64,000 bases of DNA from Ignavibacteriales bacterium (lineage in GTDB: Bacteria > Bacteroidota > Ignavibacteria > UBA10030). The stretch is from positions 186,001-250,000 of the forward strand of contig JAPLFR010000007.1 of NCBI GenBank assembly GCA_026390575.1. The letters are read 5' to 3'. A program made the position numbers and the translations under genes. Shown in pieces: positions 1-9,115 of the stretch (within the stretch, counting starts at the first letter, position 1; the number at the start of each line of letters is the position of its first letter). The notes below the pieces were generated by a model. It made no database searches. It was not told the origin of the DNA and saw only the letters and a list, made by a program, of their open reading frames with translations.

Positions 1-2
1 AT

Positions 3-971
3 TTGACCCCTACAAATAAATCGAACGGATTAACGGTTGATGCACAGGGAAGATTGCTCCTTGCTCAAGGACAAACGCGTACGGTTTCCCGTCAGGAAAT
101 AAATGGAACAATGACACTAATTGCGACCAAGTTCAGAGGTAAAACCTTCAATTCTCCGAACGACCTCGTTGTCCGGAACGCCGACGGATCAATATTTTTC
201 ACAGATCCGGATTATGATAATTCACTGGTGCAGAAATTCCGCGGAATATACAGGGTAAGTCCTTCAGGCGCCGTCCAATTAATCGATAGCTTATTTCAAA
301 AACCAAATGGAATTTGTTTTTCTCCGGACGAAAAGAAATTATACGTGGACGATTCACCATTGCGTCAAATATATGTATGGGATGTTGTAAATGATTCAAC
401 CTTCACAAATAAGCAGCTATTATTTACAACCGGCGGACCGTCTAACGTTGACGGAATGAAAACAGATGCGGAAGGAAATATCTACTGTACTGGAGATAAA
501 GGAATCTGGATTATTTCACCAAATGGAGAATATTTAGATAAGATATTAACACCGTCGGGAACCACTCCCACAAATTGCAACTGGGGAGATTCGGACATGA
601 AAACTCTTTACATCACAACCCAGCACGGGCTCCATCGAATTCGTTTGGCATCTACTAACGCTGTCAAAGGACAGGGTTCTTTGATTCCGCCTGCATTCGA
701 ATTATTTACGAATTATCCAAATCCGTTCAATCCGAGCACGACAATCAAATATAATTTGCCTAAAAATGCCAAAGTAAGAATTACTATCTTTGACCTGTTA
801 GGGCGTGAAGTAGAAAAACTAATGGATCAGGAACAAGACGCAGGTTACAGAACGATAACTTGGAATACGCAAATGTCGAGTGGAATGTATTTCTATCGTC
901 TTGAGGCAATATCGACCAACAATCCAAATACTCGGTTTGTCCAGGTCAAAAAGTTAATGCTGCTCAAATAG
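3..971 (+). CDS. Secreted SMP-30/gluconolactonase-like beta-propeller with C-terminal sorting domain (5'-truncated)
   Basis: The open frame runs off the left edge; the apparent first codon (TTG at 3) is probably internal. Residues about 1-220 read as an SMP-30/gluconolactonase/LRE-like propeller, with family motifs SPNDLVV and FFTDPDY near residues 50-72 and PNGICFSPDE near 100. Residues about 233-322 form a FlgD-like/T9SS-type sorting domain (NYPNPFNPST, then FDLLGREV and SGMYFYRL), typical of Ignavibacteria and relatives. Family knowledge suggests a lactonase-type hydrolase; the tail implies export to the cell surface. The substrate cannot be inferred. The sorting domain is the best taxonomic marker in the window. 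Confidence 0.85.
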   Translation: MTPTNKSNGLTVDAQGRLLLAQGQTRTVSRQEINGTMTLIATKFRGKTFNSPNDLVVRNADGSIFFTDPDYDNSLVQKFRGIYRVSPSGAVQLIDSLFQKPNGICFSPDEKKLYVDDSPLRQIYVWDVVNDSTFTNKQLLFTTGGPSNVDGMKTDAEGNIYCTGDKGIWIISPNGEYLDKILTPSGTTPTNCNWGDSDMKTLYITTQHGLHRIRLASTNAVKGQGSLIPPAFELFTNYPNPFNPSTTIKYNLPKNAKVRITIFDLLGREVEKLMDQEQDAGYRTITWNTQMSSGMYFYRLEAISTNNPNTRFVQVKKLMLLK

Positions 972-1297
972 TATCACCTGATACTAAGGTAGGCGATGAA
1001 AAATAAGATAAACACTCCTATGTGTCAAAATAGTGAAGGGTAACTGCACATAACAAGCAAAAAAGTTGGCGGTAAAAGCATCCGTTGAGAACTTCAATAA
1101 ATCAGATAGGCACAACCTGGCCAATGACTCCTGCTTCACATCCCTTCCTTGCTCTTCTGTGCATTTTCCGCTATCTTTTGAATAGTTCGAGGAGTAAAGA
1201 GTGGCTCTTCATCAAGCATACCACTTTTTACTCTTTGTTATTTATGTGATTTCCTATTTAGTGCCGTCCACACGACGGCAGATTTGACACGTACTTG
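972..1297. other. Intergenic region with two hairpins upstream of lepA
   Basis: No credible gene is present. An imperfect 13-bp stem pairs 1192-1204 with 1221-1233 and is followed by a T-rich stretch, so it could act as a weak terminator. A second stem, GCCGTC/GACGGC (1263-1268 with 1274-1279), sits about 18 nt before the lepA start. No clear Shine-Dalgarno sequence lies ahead of that start. Confidence 0.4.
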
Positions 1298-3097
1298 ATG
1301 GAACATCTTCGTAATTTTTGCATTATTGCACACATCGATCATGGTAAGTCAACACTTGCCGACCGTCTATTAGAATACACCGGCACCGTTGCCGCTCGTG
1401 ACATGTCGAAGCAAATGCTCGACGATATGGACCTCGAGCAAGAACGCGGCATCACTATCAAACTGCACGCTATTCAAATCAAATATCAATCCCGCGATAA
1501 GAAAAACTATACTCTTAATCTTATTGACACACCGGGCCATGTAGATTTCACGTATGAAGTCTCGCGTTCGCTTGCTGCATGCGAAGGGGCCATTCTTGTT
1601 GTGGATGCAACACAGGGCGTGGAAGCACAGACAATTTCCAATCTTTATCTCGCTATCGACGCAGGACTTGAAATAATTCCGTTCATCAACAAAATTGATT
1701 TGCCAAGCGCCAAAACGATGATAGATGTGGTGAAGAAACAGGTGATGGATCTCATTGGATGCAAGGCAGAAGAAATTTTAATGGGGAGCGCGAAATCCGG
1801 CATAGGAACAGAAGACGTTTTAGAAGCAATCGTCTCGCGCATCCCTGCACCGAAAGGTGATCCTGACGCACCGCTCAAAGCGTTGATCTTCGATTCTGTG
1901 TTTGATGAATACCGCGGAGCAGTTGCATACATTCGTGTGATGGAAGGAACTGTACGCGAAAAAGATAGAATTCGATTTTTTTCAAAGGGGCAGGAATTTC
2001 AAGCGGAAGATGTCGGCATTCTTGAAATGCAGCGCAAACGAGTCGGCTCACTTTCTGCAGGTGATGTTGGTTACATCATTGCAAATGTGAAAGACGTGCA
2101 TGACACAAAAGTCGGCGATACGATTACACTTGTGGACAATCCCGCATCCGAACCATTGCCCGGGTACAAAGAAGCCAAGCCGATGGTCTTCAGCGGACTC
2201 TATCCATCCAACAGCGACAACTTTGGCGAATTACGCGATGCACTTGATAAACTGAAGTTGAATGATGCCTCGCTCATCTTTGAACCTGAGAGCTCAGTTG
2301 CGCTCGGTTTCGGGTTTCGAGCCGGATTTCTCGGACTTCTTCACATGGAGATAATCCGTGAACGATTAGAGCGCGAATATGACCAGCAGCTCATCAACAC
2401 GGTGCCGAACGTTGAGTACCGCGTCACAAAAACAGACAAAGAGGTTCTCTTCATCGACAATCCTGCATTCATGCCTGATGCAGGTAAGATTGAAAAAGTA
2501 GAAGAACCGTTCGTCAAGGCACAAATTATCGCGCCGACCGAATACATCGGCAACATCATGAAGCTGTGCATGGACCGTCGCGGCATCCACCGCAATACTA
2601 CATATCTCAGCCCGGAACGTGCCGACATTCATTTTGAACTACCCTTATCGGAAATTATCTTCGATTTCTATGATAAACTTAAGTCGCTTTCGCGCGGGTA
2701 TGCCTCATTTGATTATGATTTCCTTGAATATCGCGAATCTGACCTTGTAAAATTGGACATTTTACTGAATGGCGAGCCGGTGGACGCACTGTCCACTATA
2801 GTCCACCGCGTGAAGTCGTATGACTGGGGCCGTAAACTTTGCACGAAACTTCGGGGGCTGATTCCACGTCAAATGTTTGAGGTGGCAATACAAGCTGCTA
2901 TCGGAAGTAAGATCATTGCACGCGAGACGATAAGCGCCATTCGGAAAAATGTGATCGCGAAGTGTTATGGCGGCGATATTTCGCGAAAACGAAAACTTCT
3001 GGAAAAACAAAAAGAAGGCAAAAAGCGGATGAAACGGGTAGGAAGTGTAGAAGTGCCGCAAGAAGCATTCCTTGCCATTTTATCAATGGATGAATAA
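1298..3097 (+). CDS. lepA: Elongation factor 4 (LepA/EF4)
   Basis: Ribosome-associated translational GTPase that back-translocates or remodels stalled elongation complexes. The 599-residue length is normal. The P-loop region AHIDHGKST is at about residue 11, RGITIK in switch I near 50, DTPGHVDF near 79, and NKID near 130. The LepA-specific C-terminal domain ends in the basic [18 protein letters not shown] region. ATG at 1298 is preferred over the in-frame TTG at 1295. The gene is followed, after 130 bp, by three signal peptidase genes on the same strand; lepA-lepB linkage is common in bacteria. Confidence 0.97.
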   Translation: MEHLRNFCIIAHIDHGKSTLADRLLEYTGTVAARDMSKQMLDDMDLEQERGITIKLHAIQIKYQSRDKKNYTLNLIDTPGHVDFTYEVSRSLAACEGAILVVDATQGVEAQTISNLYLAIDAGLEIIPFINKIDLPSAKTMIDVVKKQVMDLIGCKAEEILMGSAKSGIGTEDVLEAIVSRIPAPKGDPDAPLKALIFDSVFDEYRGAVAYIRVMEGTVREKDRIRFFSKGQEFQAEDVGILEMQRKRVGSLSAGDVGYIIANVKDVHDTKVGDTITLVDNPASEPLPGYKEAKPMVFSGLYPSNSDNFGELRDALDKLKLNDASLIFEPESSVALGFGFRAGFLGLLHMEIIRERLEREYDQQLINTVPNVEYRVTKTDKEVLFIDNPAFMPDAGKIEKVEEPFVKAQIIAPTEYIGNIMKLCMDRRGIHRNTTYLSPERADIHFELPLSEIIFDFYDKLKSLSRGYASFDYDFLEYRESDLVKLDILLNGEPVDALSTIVHRVKSYDWGRKLCTKLRGLIPRQMFEVAIQAAIGSKIIARETISAIRKNVIAKCYGGDISRKRKLLEKQKEGKKRMKRVGSVEVPQEAFLAILSMDE

Positions 3098-3227
3098 CGA
3101 GTAAATTCCAATATTCATTAGTTCAAATAACAAACAAATTCCAATGATTCAAATCTGTAAAAAGCATTTTGAATATTGAGATTTGATATTCAATAAATTC
3201 TTATAGAATAATTGCACAAGGACGAAT
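3098..3227. other. AT-rich spacer with hairpin between lepA and lepB1
   Basis: The spacer contains repeated AAATTCCAAT-like words and an 8-bp AT-rich stem, TTGAATAT (3169-3176) pairing with ATATTCAA (3186-3193). There is no T tract, so termination is unlikely. It probably serves as a read-through spacer. Confidence 0.35.
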
Positions 3228-4133
3228 ATGAACGACGACAAGAGACAGAAGAAAGAAGAGCTGCCAATTGCAGTAACATTCAAAGAAAAAACATTGGCGT
3301 TCCTCAAAGAAACCGGCATTGTCCTGGGTCTATTTCTTCTCATCAACAATTTTGTGATTGCATCTTTCCTCGTCCCGACCGGGTCAATGGAAAACGAAGT
3401 GCTCACCGGTGAATTGCTCTTCGTCAATAAATTTATCTACGGTGGAACATCGCCCCGGAATATTCCATTCACCAATGTGCGTTTGCCATGGTTTCGTATT
3501 CCATCCTTCAGAGATGTCAAACGCGGAGATGTGATTGTGTTCGTTTTCCCAGGGATGCGCGATGAAGTAGAATCACCGGACTTTACTTTCTATCTGAAAC
3601 GATGTGTTGGAGTTTCGGGCGACACAATTCAGATCCGCGACCGCGTCCTGTTTGTCAACGGGCAAATGCTTCCTTTGCCGCGCAATGTAAGATTTGATCG
3701 TGGGTGGTCGGTTTCGGCAGCTGAACCGGACGACCGCATTTTCCCAGCCGGCTCGGGCTGGAATGAAGATAACTTCGGTCCGCTTGTTGTGCCCACACAA
3801 GGAATGGTCATTCCATTGAGTGCACAAAACTATGCCGAGTGGCAAATCTTTATCAAACGGGAAGGACACGCTGTGGAATCTGTCGCAGGAACCGTGTTGG
3901 TGGACGGCAAGCCGGCTACATCGTACACAGTCCAGCGTGATTACCTTTTTGGAATGGGTGATCACCGCGACAATAGTCTTGACGGCCGGTACTGGGGTTT
4001 TATTCCAAAAGAAAATATTGTCGGTACACCGATGATCGTGTACTGGTCTTGGAACACCGATCTTCCACTCTACGATATTTTCGGAAGACTGGCTTCCGTG
4101 CGCTGGGGCCGCATTGGCTCCCTCATTAAATGA
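3228..4133 (+). CDS. lepB: Signal peptidase I, copy 1
   Basis: Membrane serine protease that removes signal peptides from exported preproteins; active site on the outer face of the inner membrane. A transmembrane helix lies at about residues 24-45. Ser53 (PTGSM) is the nucleophile and Lys124 (YLKRC) the general base; the GDHRDNSLDGRYWGF signature is near residue 243. At 301 residues it carries the long loop between the Lys box and the signature often seen in Bacteroidota. It is the first of three tandem paralogues and is closest to copy 2. Its signature has His where the usual motif is GDNRDNS. Confidence 0.95.
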   Translation: MNDDKRQKKEELPIAVTFKEKTLAFLKETGIVLGLFLLINNFVIASFLVPTGSMENEVLTGELLFVNKFIYGGTSPRNIPFTNVRLPWFRIPSFRDVKRGDVIVFVFPGMRDEVESPDFTFYLKRCVGVSGDTIQIRDRVLFVNGQMLPLPRNVRFDRGWSVSAAEPDDRIFPAGSGWNEDNFGPLVVPTQGMVIPLSAQNYAEWQIFIKREGHAVESVAGTVLVDGKPATSYTVQRDYLFGMGDHRDNSLDGRYWGFIPKENIVGTPMIVYWSWNTDLPLYDIFGRLASVRWGRIGSLIK

Positions 4134-4160
4134 TCTACAAGTATTCAACTCCTGACCTGA

Positions 4161-4175
4161 GGAGGAAAAACGACG
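4161..4175 (+). promoter_or_regulatory. Strong Shine-Dalgarno ahead of a putative ACG start (lepB copy 2)
   Basis: GGAGG at 4161-4165 lies 7 nt before ACG at 4173. An in-frame TGA at 4158-4160 sits just upstream. No ATG, GTG or TTG exists in this frame between that stop and the ATG at 4326, so the ribosome site points to ACG as the start. Confidence 0.65.
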
Positions 4176-5072
4176 AATTCTCAAAAGAATAAAATCGAAG
4201 AACCAAGACCGCTGACAGTAAAAGAGAAAGCACTTGCGCTTCTGAAAGAGTTTGGAATTGTATTTGGTCTCTTTCTTCTCATCAACAATTTTGTCGTAGC
4301 GTCGTTTCTTGTTCCTACCGGGTCAATGGAAAACGAAGTGTTGACAGGTGAGAGGTTGTTCGTAAACAAGTTTATATATGGCGGAACATCACCTCGCAAT
4401 ATTCCATTTACCAATATTCGTTTGCCATGGTTTCGTCTGCCGGTAATACAAGATGTGAAGCGCGGTGATGTGATCGTGTTCGTCTTCCCTGGCATGCGTG
4501 ATGAAGTACAACCCGAAGATTTTACATTCTACTTAAAACGATGTATTGGATTGCCGGGTGACACAATTCAAATTCGAAATCGTGTTGTATCCGTTAATAG
4601 ACAAATGCTCCCTTTGCCGCGCAATGTAAAATTTGATCGCGGTTGGTCGACTCCTTCACATGAACCGGATGAACATATTTTTTCTCTAGGTTCTGGATGG
4701 AACGAAGACAACTTTGGTCCGCTCGTAATACCTCAACATGGAATGACAATACCGTTGAATATGCAAAATATTTCTGCATGGCAAATCTTTATAAAGCGGG
4801 AAGGACATACAGTCGAGTCTATAGATGGAACCATTCTGGTTGACGGAAAACCCGTCACTTCATACACCGTCCAACGCGATTATCTTTTTGGAATGGGTGA
4901 TCACCGTGATAACAGTCTGGATGGCCGTTACTGGGGATTCATTCCTAAAGAAAATCTAGTTGGTGCACCGATAATTGTTTATTGGTCTTGGGACTGTAAC
5001 CTTCCGCTCTATGATATAATTGGAAGACTCGCTTCCGTACGCTGGGGCCGCATCGGTTCCCTCATTAAATGA
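4173..5072 (+). CDS. lepB: Signal peptidase I, copy 2, probable ACG start
   Basis: Close paralogue of copy 1: transmembrane helix at about residues 22-43, nucleophile Ser51, base Lys122, and the same GDHRDNSLDGRYWGF signature. The first ATG (4326) is the Met directly after the catalytic Ser. Starting there would remove the membrane anchor and the nucleophile, although the reading frame aligns with copy 1 well upstream. The frame is closed by TGA at 4158, and an ideal GGAGG lies 7 nt before ACG at 4173, giving 299 residues, close to copy 1's 301. Either ACG is a genuine weak start or a single T-to-C change or sequencing error destroyed ATG. The stop overlaps the start of copy 3. Confidence 0.85.
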   Translation, partial: TNSQKNKIEEPRPLTVKEKALALLKEFGIVFGLFLLINNFVVASFLVPTGSMENEVLTGERLFVNKFIYGGTSPRNIPFTNIRLPWFRLPVIQDVKRGDVIVFVFPGMRDEVQPEDFTFYLKRCIGLPGDTIQIRNRVVSVNRQMLPLPRNVKFDRGWSTPSHEPDEHIFSLGSGWNEDNFGPLVIPQHGMTIPLNMQNISAWQIFIKREGHTVESIDGTILVDGKPVTSYTVQRDYLFGMGDHRDNSLDGRYWGFIPKENLVGAPIIVYWSWDCNLPLYDIIGRLASVRWGRIGSLIK

Positions 5073-5995
5073 TGCCGGAACAATTACAGCACAACGAGGG
5101 TACGGAAAACACTGATTCTTCTCTGCACAAAGAGAAAAACCTTGCCTCAACGCTGAACGAGTACGGTAAAACTATTCTCATCACTCTGCTTGCGGCGCTG
5201 ATTTTGAAATTATTTGTAGTAGAGGCGTACCGCATTCCTTCTACATCGATGGAACATACGCTGCAAATTGGCGATTTTTTATTGGTAAACAAACTCGCAT
5301 ACGGTCTGCGCACACCGCGCCATATACCATTTACAGCGACCTCGCTCTCTCCTTTCACACTTCCCTTATTTCGGAGTGTACATCGCGGCGACGTAGTAGT
5401 GTTTGAATTTCCCGGCACTCAATACGAAGTGAAACCCATCGAAACGGTGAACTACATCAAACGATGTATTGGACTACCGGGCGATACTGTAGAAATTCGA
5501 TTTGGCAACGTGTTTGTTAATGGAATCGAGTCGAGCTTTCCTTCACATGGCAGAAGAACGATTCATCCAACCGATAATGCATTTCGACACAACGCAGAAA
5601 TGTTTCCGGATGGTTCGGCGTTTAGCGACGTTAATTATGGACCGGTTATCGTACCGAAACGAAATGATATTTTAACCATCGATCCTGCCACGTTTTCTCA
5701 ATGGCATATCTTGATAGAACGTGAAGGACATACTGTTCAATTCAGTGCCGATACAATTCTCATCGATGGCGCGGTCGCTTCCAGCTATCGCGTACAGAAG
5801 AACTACTACTTCACTCTTGGCGACAATCGCGATAACAGTATGGACAGCCGCTACTGGGGATTTGTGCCTGACGATCACTTAATTGGTGAAGCATTGTTTA
5901 TTTACTGGTCGTGGGATCCAGAGGTTCCGGTGTACAGTATCTCTGATAAATGTTCAACTATCCGGTGGGATAGGATTGGAACACTGATACGATAA
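5069..5995 (+). CDS. lepB: Signal peptidase I, copy 3
   Basis: Third tandem signal peptidase, translationally coupled to copy 2 by an ATGA overlap (a second ATG follows directly). Residues about 28-50 are the membrane anchor; Ser60 (STSM) is the nucleophile, Lys131 (YIKRC) the base, and GDNRDNSMDSRYWGF the canonical signature. At 308 residues it is clearly more divergent from copies 1 and 2 than they are from each other. This suggests an old duplication giving copy 3 and a recent one giving copies 1 and 2. Separate substrate preferences are plausible but not shown. Confidence 0.95.
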   Translation: MMPEQLQHNEGTENTDSSLHKEKNLASTLNEYGKTILITLLAALILKLFVVEAYRIPSTSMEHTLQIGDFLLVNKLAYGLRTPRHIPFTATSLSPFTLPLFRSVHRGDVVVFEFPGTQYEVKPIETVNYIKRCIGLPGDTVEIRFGNVFVNGIESSFPSHGRRTIHPTDNAFRHNAEMFPDGSAFSDVNYGPVIVPKRNDILTIDPATFSQWHILIEREGHTVQFSADTILIDGAVASSYRVQKNYYFTLGDNRDNSMDSRYWGFVPDDHLIGEALFIYWSWDPEVPVYSISDKCSTIRWDRIGTLIR

Positions 5996-6133
5996 TAAGT
6001 TAATTGTACGCAGTACGCATTCGATTAATCACTCGTTCTTGTTTTTTTAAAAGCGATACTAAAAGTACAGCAGCAATTATAGAAACACGTTCAATGAATC
6101 CACAAGCATAATTTTAAGACGATTGTATTCTCT

Positions 6134-6970
6134 TTATATCAACGTAAAATTAACGCCCAATGCAAGGGTTTGTTTCACCTGAGTACGCGCTTGGATCTTT
6201 GGATCGTTAATCAAAAAAACATTGATATTCATGGAGAGGTACTTGTTCACTTTTGCTGAAATCGTGTTGTCGCTGATGATCGTTGTTTGATTGAATTGTT
6301 TTACAGGAACGTACACCTCCAACTTCGAATTCAAGATTACATTTTCCATGACTGTCCATCCTACCTCAGTGACCGATTCTAGTCCTGCATCGACCTGCAC
6401 TTTCTTTCCGTCCGTATAAAATGTGGTATAGGTATTCGTTACGATCTCACGAAGACCAAGACCGAGCCGCGTTTTCACTTCCTTGACAGGCTGATACCCG
6501 AATCCCGCCGTTTGGATGAGATATGCCGGATCGAAGAAATTCGAAACGGGTGTTGCCGTGCCGAGCGCATCGTACATAACACCTTCTGTAAACTGGGTCT
6601 TCAAGGAGGCGGATGCAAATGGATTTACATAGGTTCCTATTTTATACGTCAACACACTTTCCAGAACAATCTTATCATCCGTTTTGCGGATTCCCAGCGA
6701 TCCGAGCCTTGCCTGTCCGTAACCGAATTTATACATATTCACCCATTCGACAACATCCTTCGTGTATGCCGATTTACCTTCGAGGAATAATGCATATGCA
6801 AGCGCGTTCTCTCCACCTTGCACCCAATTGGTGAAGGCTATCTGTGTGATATTTGCGCTGACAATCATCGTGTGTTTCCACGACGTGTCGGTAGATGCCG
6901 GTGAGATGAGCTTCGGGTCTTGTGCGCATGCGACACTTCCAGCAAACAATATAAATAACAGGGTTCTCAT
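6134..6970 (-). CDS. DUF3078-family outer-membrane-like protein
   Basis: A 278-residue protein with a signal peptide (about residues 1-16, cleaved after ACA) and a body of alternating polar/aromatic strands typical of beta-barrels. It matches the DUF3078 pattern: W-K near the mature N-terminus, then NWVQGGENALAY and repeated Y-x-G-x strands. The DUF3078 function is unknown; it is found mainly in Bacteroidota and relatives, probably in the outer membrane. The next gene upstream on this strand is mscL, 19 bp away, so they may share a transcript. Confidence 0.75.
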   Translation of the reverse strand: MRTLLFILFAGSVACAQDPKLISPASTDTSWKHTMIVSANITQIAFTNWVQGGENALAYALFLEGKSAYTKDVVEWVNMYKFGYGQARLGSLGIRKTDDKIVLESVLTYKIGTYVNPFASASLKTQFTEGVMYDALGTATPVSNFFDPAYLIQTAGFGYQPVKEVKTRLGLGLREIVTNTYTTFYTDGKKVQVDAGLESVTEVGWTVMENVILNSKLEVYVPVKQFNQTTIISDNTISAKVNKYLSMNINVFLINDPKIQARTQVKQTLALGVNFTLI

Positions 6971-6989
6971 AACATTCCTTCGATAATGA

Positions 6990-7412
6990 TTATTTTAAAA
7001 CTGATGTGCAATGTCCACAACGTTTTGCATTGATGGGGATGACCATCAAACATTCCGGACATTCTTTTGTTGTCGGGATTGCCGGCGCGATTTCCGGTTT
7101 CTTCACTAGCCGATTCATCGCCTGAATAATCATGAACATTGCGAAGGCAACAATTAGAAAGTCGATAAAAATATTGATAAACATTCCATATTTGATCACA
7201 ACAGCTGCATGGTCTGCGGCGGCTTCTTTGATCGTAATACCAAGACTGCTGAAATCCATGCCACCGACGAGCACACCAATCGGTGGCATCAAAACATCAC
7301 TGACGAGCGAACTAATGATCTTGCCAAATGCTGCACCGATGATAATACCGACTGCCATATCGACCACGTTGCCGCGCATTGCAAATGATTTAAATTCTTT
7401 GATGAGAGACAT
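6990..7412 (-). CDS. mscL: Large-conductance mechanosensitive channel with C-terminal Cys ribbon
   Basis: Homopentameric inner-membrane channel that releases solutes on hypo-osmotic shock. The N-terminal helix and TM1 carry the hallmark [22 protein letters not shown]2 is around residues 68-95. The last 25 residues replace the usual acidic coil with a CPEC-x11-CGHC pattern, a small zinc-ribbon-like tail seen in a subset of MscL proteins. Length 140. AGGAG precedes the start at 7422-7426. Confidence 0.95.
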   Translation of the reverse strand: MSLIKEFKSFAMRGNVVDMAVGIIIGAAFGKIISSLVSDVLMPPIGVLVGGMDFSSLGITIKEAAADHAAVVIKYGMFINIFIDFLIVAFAMFMIIQAMNRLVKKPEIAPAIPTTKECPECLMVIPINAKRCGHCTSVLK

Positions 7413-7515
7413 AAAAAATCTCCTTATGTGGTTATTCCATGACCTATTCTTTTTTTCCTATGATCATCATTGAAATAATGATAGTTCGATAAAAATAGAT
7501 TCGCGACAAAACAAA

Positions 7516-7552
7516 AGATGCCCTCCACCTCTCTTAGAGGTAAAGAGCATCT
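7516..7552 (-). terminator. Intrinsic terminator after the OmpA-family gene
   Basis: AGATGC/GCATCT outer arms and an ACCTCT/AGAGGT inner stem pair across 7516-7552. Read on the minus strand, the stem is followed by TTTGTTTTG; read on plus it is followed by seven Ts, so it may work both ways. It begins 20 bp beyond the ompA-like stop. Confidence 0.75.
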
Positions 7553-7571
7553 CTTTTTTTAACGTTACTTA

Positions 7572-8834
7572 TTACTTTGTTCTAAAGAATTCGATACGTC
7601 GATTCTTCATTCGACCTTCTGCAGTTTTATTGCTCGCGACAGGATTTCTATCGCCGTATCCTTTTGCAGTGATACGTTTAGACGAAACCCCATTCTTCAC
7701 CAACCATGCCTTTACCGCTTCGGCCCTTGATTGAGATAATTGAAGATTCTTTTTTGCACTTCCAACGTTATCGGTAAACCCACGAATTTCTACTGCCAAT
7801 CCTGGATTGTCAGTTAGCGTTATCAGTGCACTAGAAAGAATCTGTTCCGACTCCGGCGAAATCACCGCTTTGCCTGATTGGAATACAACACCTTCCAATA
7901 TAATGGCCTTGCCAACTTCAGCTTTCAATGCTGCCGGCTTGGGCGGCTCAGGTTTCGGAACTACAACTTCTTTCTTTGGTACCGCTGCTAATCGCTCTGC
8001 TGCTGCTTTTGCTGCATTGACCGAATCCTGTATACGTTGTGCCTCGGCAGCTTCCCGCACACGCCGTGCCTCGGCAGCGGCAGCTTCCTGCACACGTTTT
8101 GCCTCAGCAGCGTTCGCTTCCTGTACTCGTTTTGCCTCGGCAGCGTTCGCTTCCTGAACACGTCGTGCCTCAGCAGCGGCTAACTCTTCGGCTCTTATAC
8201 GGCTTGCTTCCTTCTCTGCTGCCTTGTTATCAGGGCCAAAAATAGTATAACTTACTCCTGCAAAGAGTCCCCACCATGCATCATTTCCAGTCCCAATTTC
8301 AGAATTTGGCACCCATGTTGAAACAATTGTATTGGAGAATGCATAATTGAAACTTGTACTGACATCAAACATAAGCCAATCATTCACTGCATATTCTGCT
8401 CCAAGAGTAAACGGCATATATCCAACATAACCATTCTTTTCAACATTGGGATTTCGAAGTTTCACGTTTGCAAAGTAATATGAGACACCCAATCCAGCTC
8501 CGATATAGGGGTGCAATTGGTCTTCATAAAACGAGTACGGTGAATAGAGAGCTTTATATTCAACACCCCATAAATCAGATTGATAATACTGTCCTTTAAT
8601 ACCTGCATACATACCGGAAAGATCCCCATCAAAGTCACCTGAGATATTGTGCCGAAGGTAAAGTTTTCCCGAGGGTACTAGCGAATTGTCAGTCATCTTT
8701 GTTAATCCCTGCAAAGATCCAGCAGCAACACCAAGCCGAATCCCCCTATCCTTAAATTGCCCAAATCCCTGGGTTGATAATAGTGTTACCATAATCAATA
8801 CGACAACACCAATGAAGTAAATGTTTTTTTTCAT
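7572..8834 (-). CDS. OmpA-family protein: barrel, Ala/Glu-rich repeat linker, peptidoglycan-binding domain
   Basis: 420 residues. A signal peptide (about 1-25) is followed by an outer-membrane barrel domain to about residue 200. Next is a charged helical linker (about 205-285) built of 11-residue units of the type AAEAKRVQEAN. The C-terminal OmpA/MotB domain carries the peptidoglycan-binding pattern VEIRGFTDNVGSAKKNLQLS and RAEAVKAWL. It tethers the outer membrane to the cell wall. AAAGGAGG precedes the ATG. The linker is encoded by tandem 33-bp repeats and could vary in length between strains. Confidence 0.9.
   Translation of the reverse strand: MKKNIYFIGVVVLIMVTLLSTQGFGQFKDRGIRLGVAAGSLQGLTKMTDNSLVPSGKLYLRHNISGDFDGDLSGMYAGIKGQYYQSDLWGVEYKALYSPYSFYEDQLHPYIGAGLGVSYYFANVKLRNPNVEKNGYVGYMPFTLGAEYAVNDWLMFDVSTSFNYAFSNTIVSTWVPNSEIGTGNDAWWGLFAGVSYTIFGPDNKAAEKEASRIRAEELAAAEARRVQEANAAEAKRVQEANAAEAKRVQEAAAAEARRVREAAEAQRIQDSVNAAKAAAERLAAVPKKEVVVPKPEPPKPAALKAEVGKAIILEGVVFQSGKAVISPESEQILSSALITLTDNPGLAVEIRGFTDNVGSAKKNLQLSQSRAEAVKAWLVKNGVSSKRITAKGYGDRNPVASNKTAEGRMKNRRIEFFRTK
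8041..8188 (-). repeat. 33-bp tandem repeats inside the OmpA-like gene
   Basis: About four and a half copies: one 27-bp unit, three 33-bp units and a partial one, each starting GCCTCRGCAGC on the plus strand. They encode 11-residue units on the minus strand. An 11-residue period fits a right-handed coiled-coil or long helix. The near-identity of the units suggests recent slippage or unequal exchange. Confidence 0.9.
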
Positions 8835-9115
8835 TTATACAACCTCCTTTAATTAGTATGGTTCAATTGATAAATTGGTTGTTTTAATACATCGAATCTT
8901 CAATATTGACTGCTACAAATGGTGACAATAAATAACGTCTATTGAATTTCAACAATCAAAATTTTAAAGTTTGGAGGGGAACCATAATCGTTCAAATATG
9001 AATAAATAATAAATGATAAATCATGATGAGGAAATGTAAATAAAAGTAAATCTTGATGCAACAAAATAGATATCTTATTCGTGAGTTTTATTCTTCATTT
9101 TACCCTAAATTTAGA
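8835..9115. other. Intergenic region upstream of the OmpA-like gene
   Basis: AT-rich and without a credible gene. It holds a strong AAAGGAGG ribosome site (minus strand, about 8846-8853) for the downstream OmpA-like gene and presumably that gene's promoter, but no promoter element stands out. Confidence 0.5.

Noticed and set aside
1192-1233. Riboswitch or terminator ahead of lepA
   Set aside because: Only a simple imperfect hairpin far from both genes; no aptamer-like structure and only a weak T tract.
3573-4184. 203-residue minus-strand ORF opposite lepB copy 1
   Set aside because: Shadow of a clearly conserved gene; no recognisable domain.
7807-8245. Plus-strand ORFs opposite the OmpA repeats
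   Set aside because: They are the antisense reading of the 33-bp repeats; low complexity, no family match, no ribosome site.
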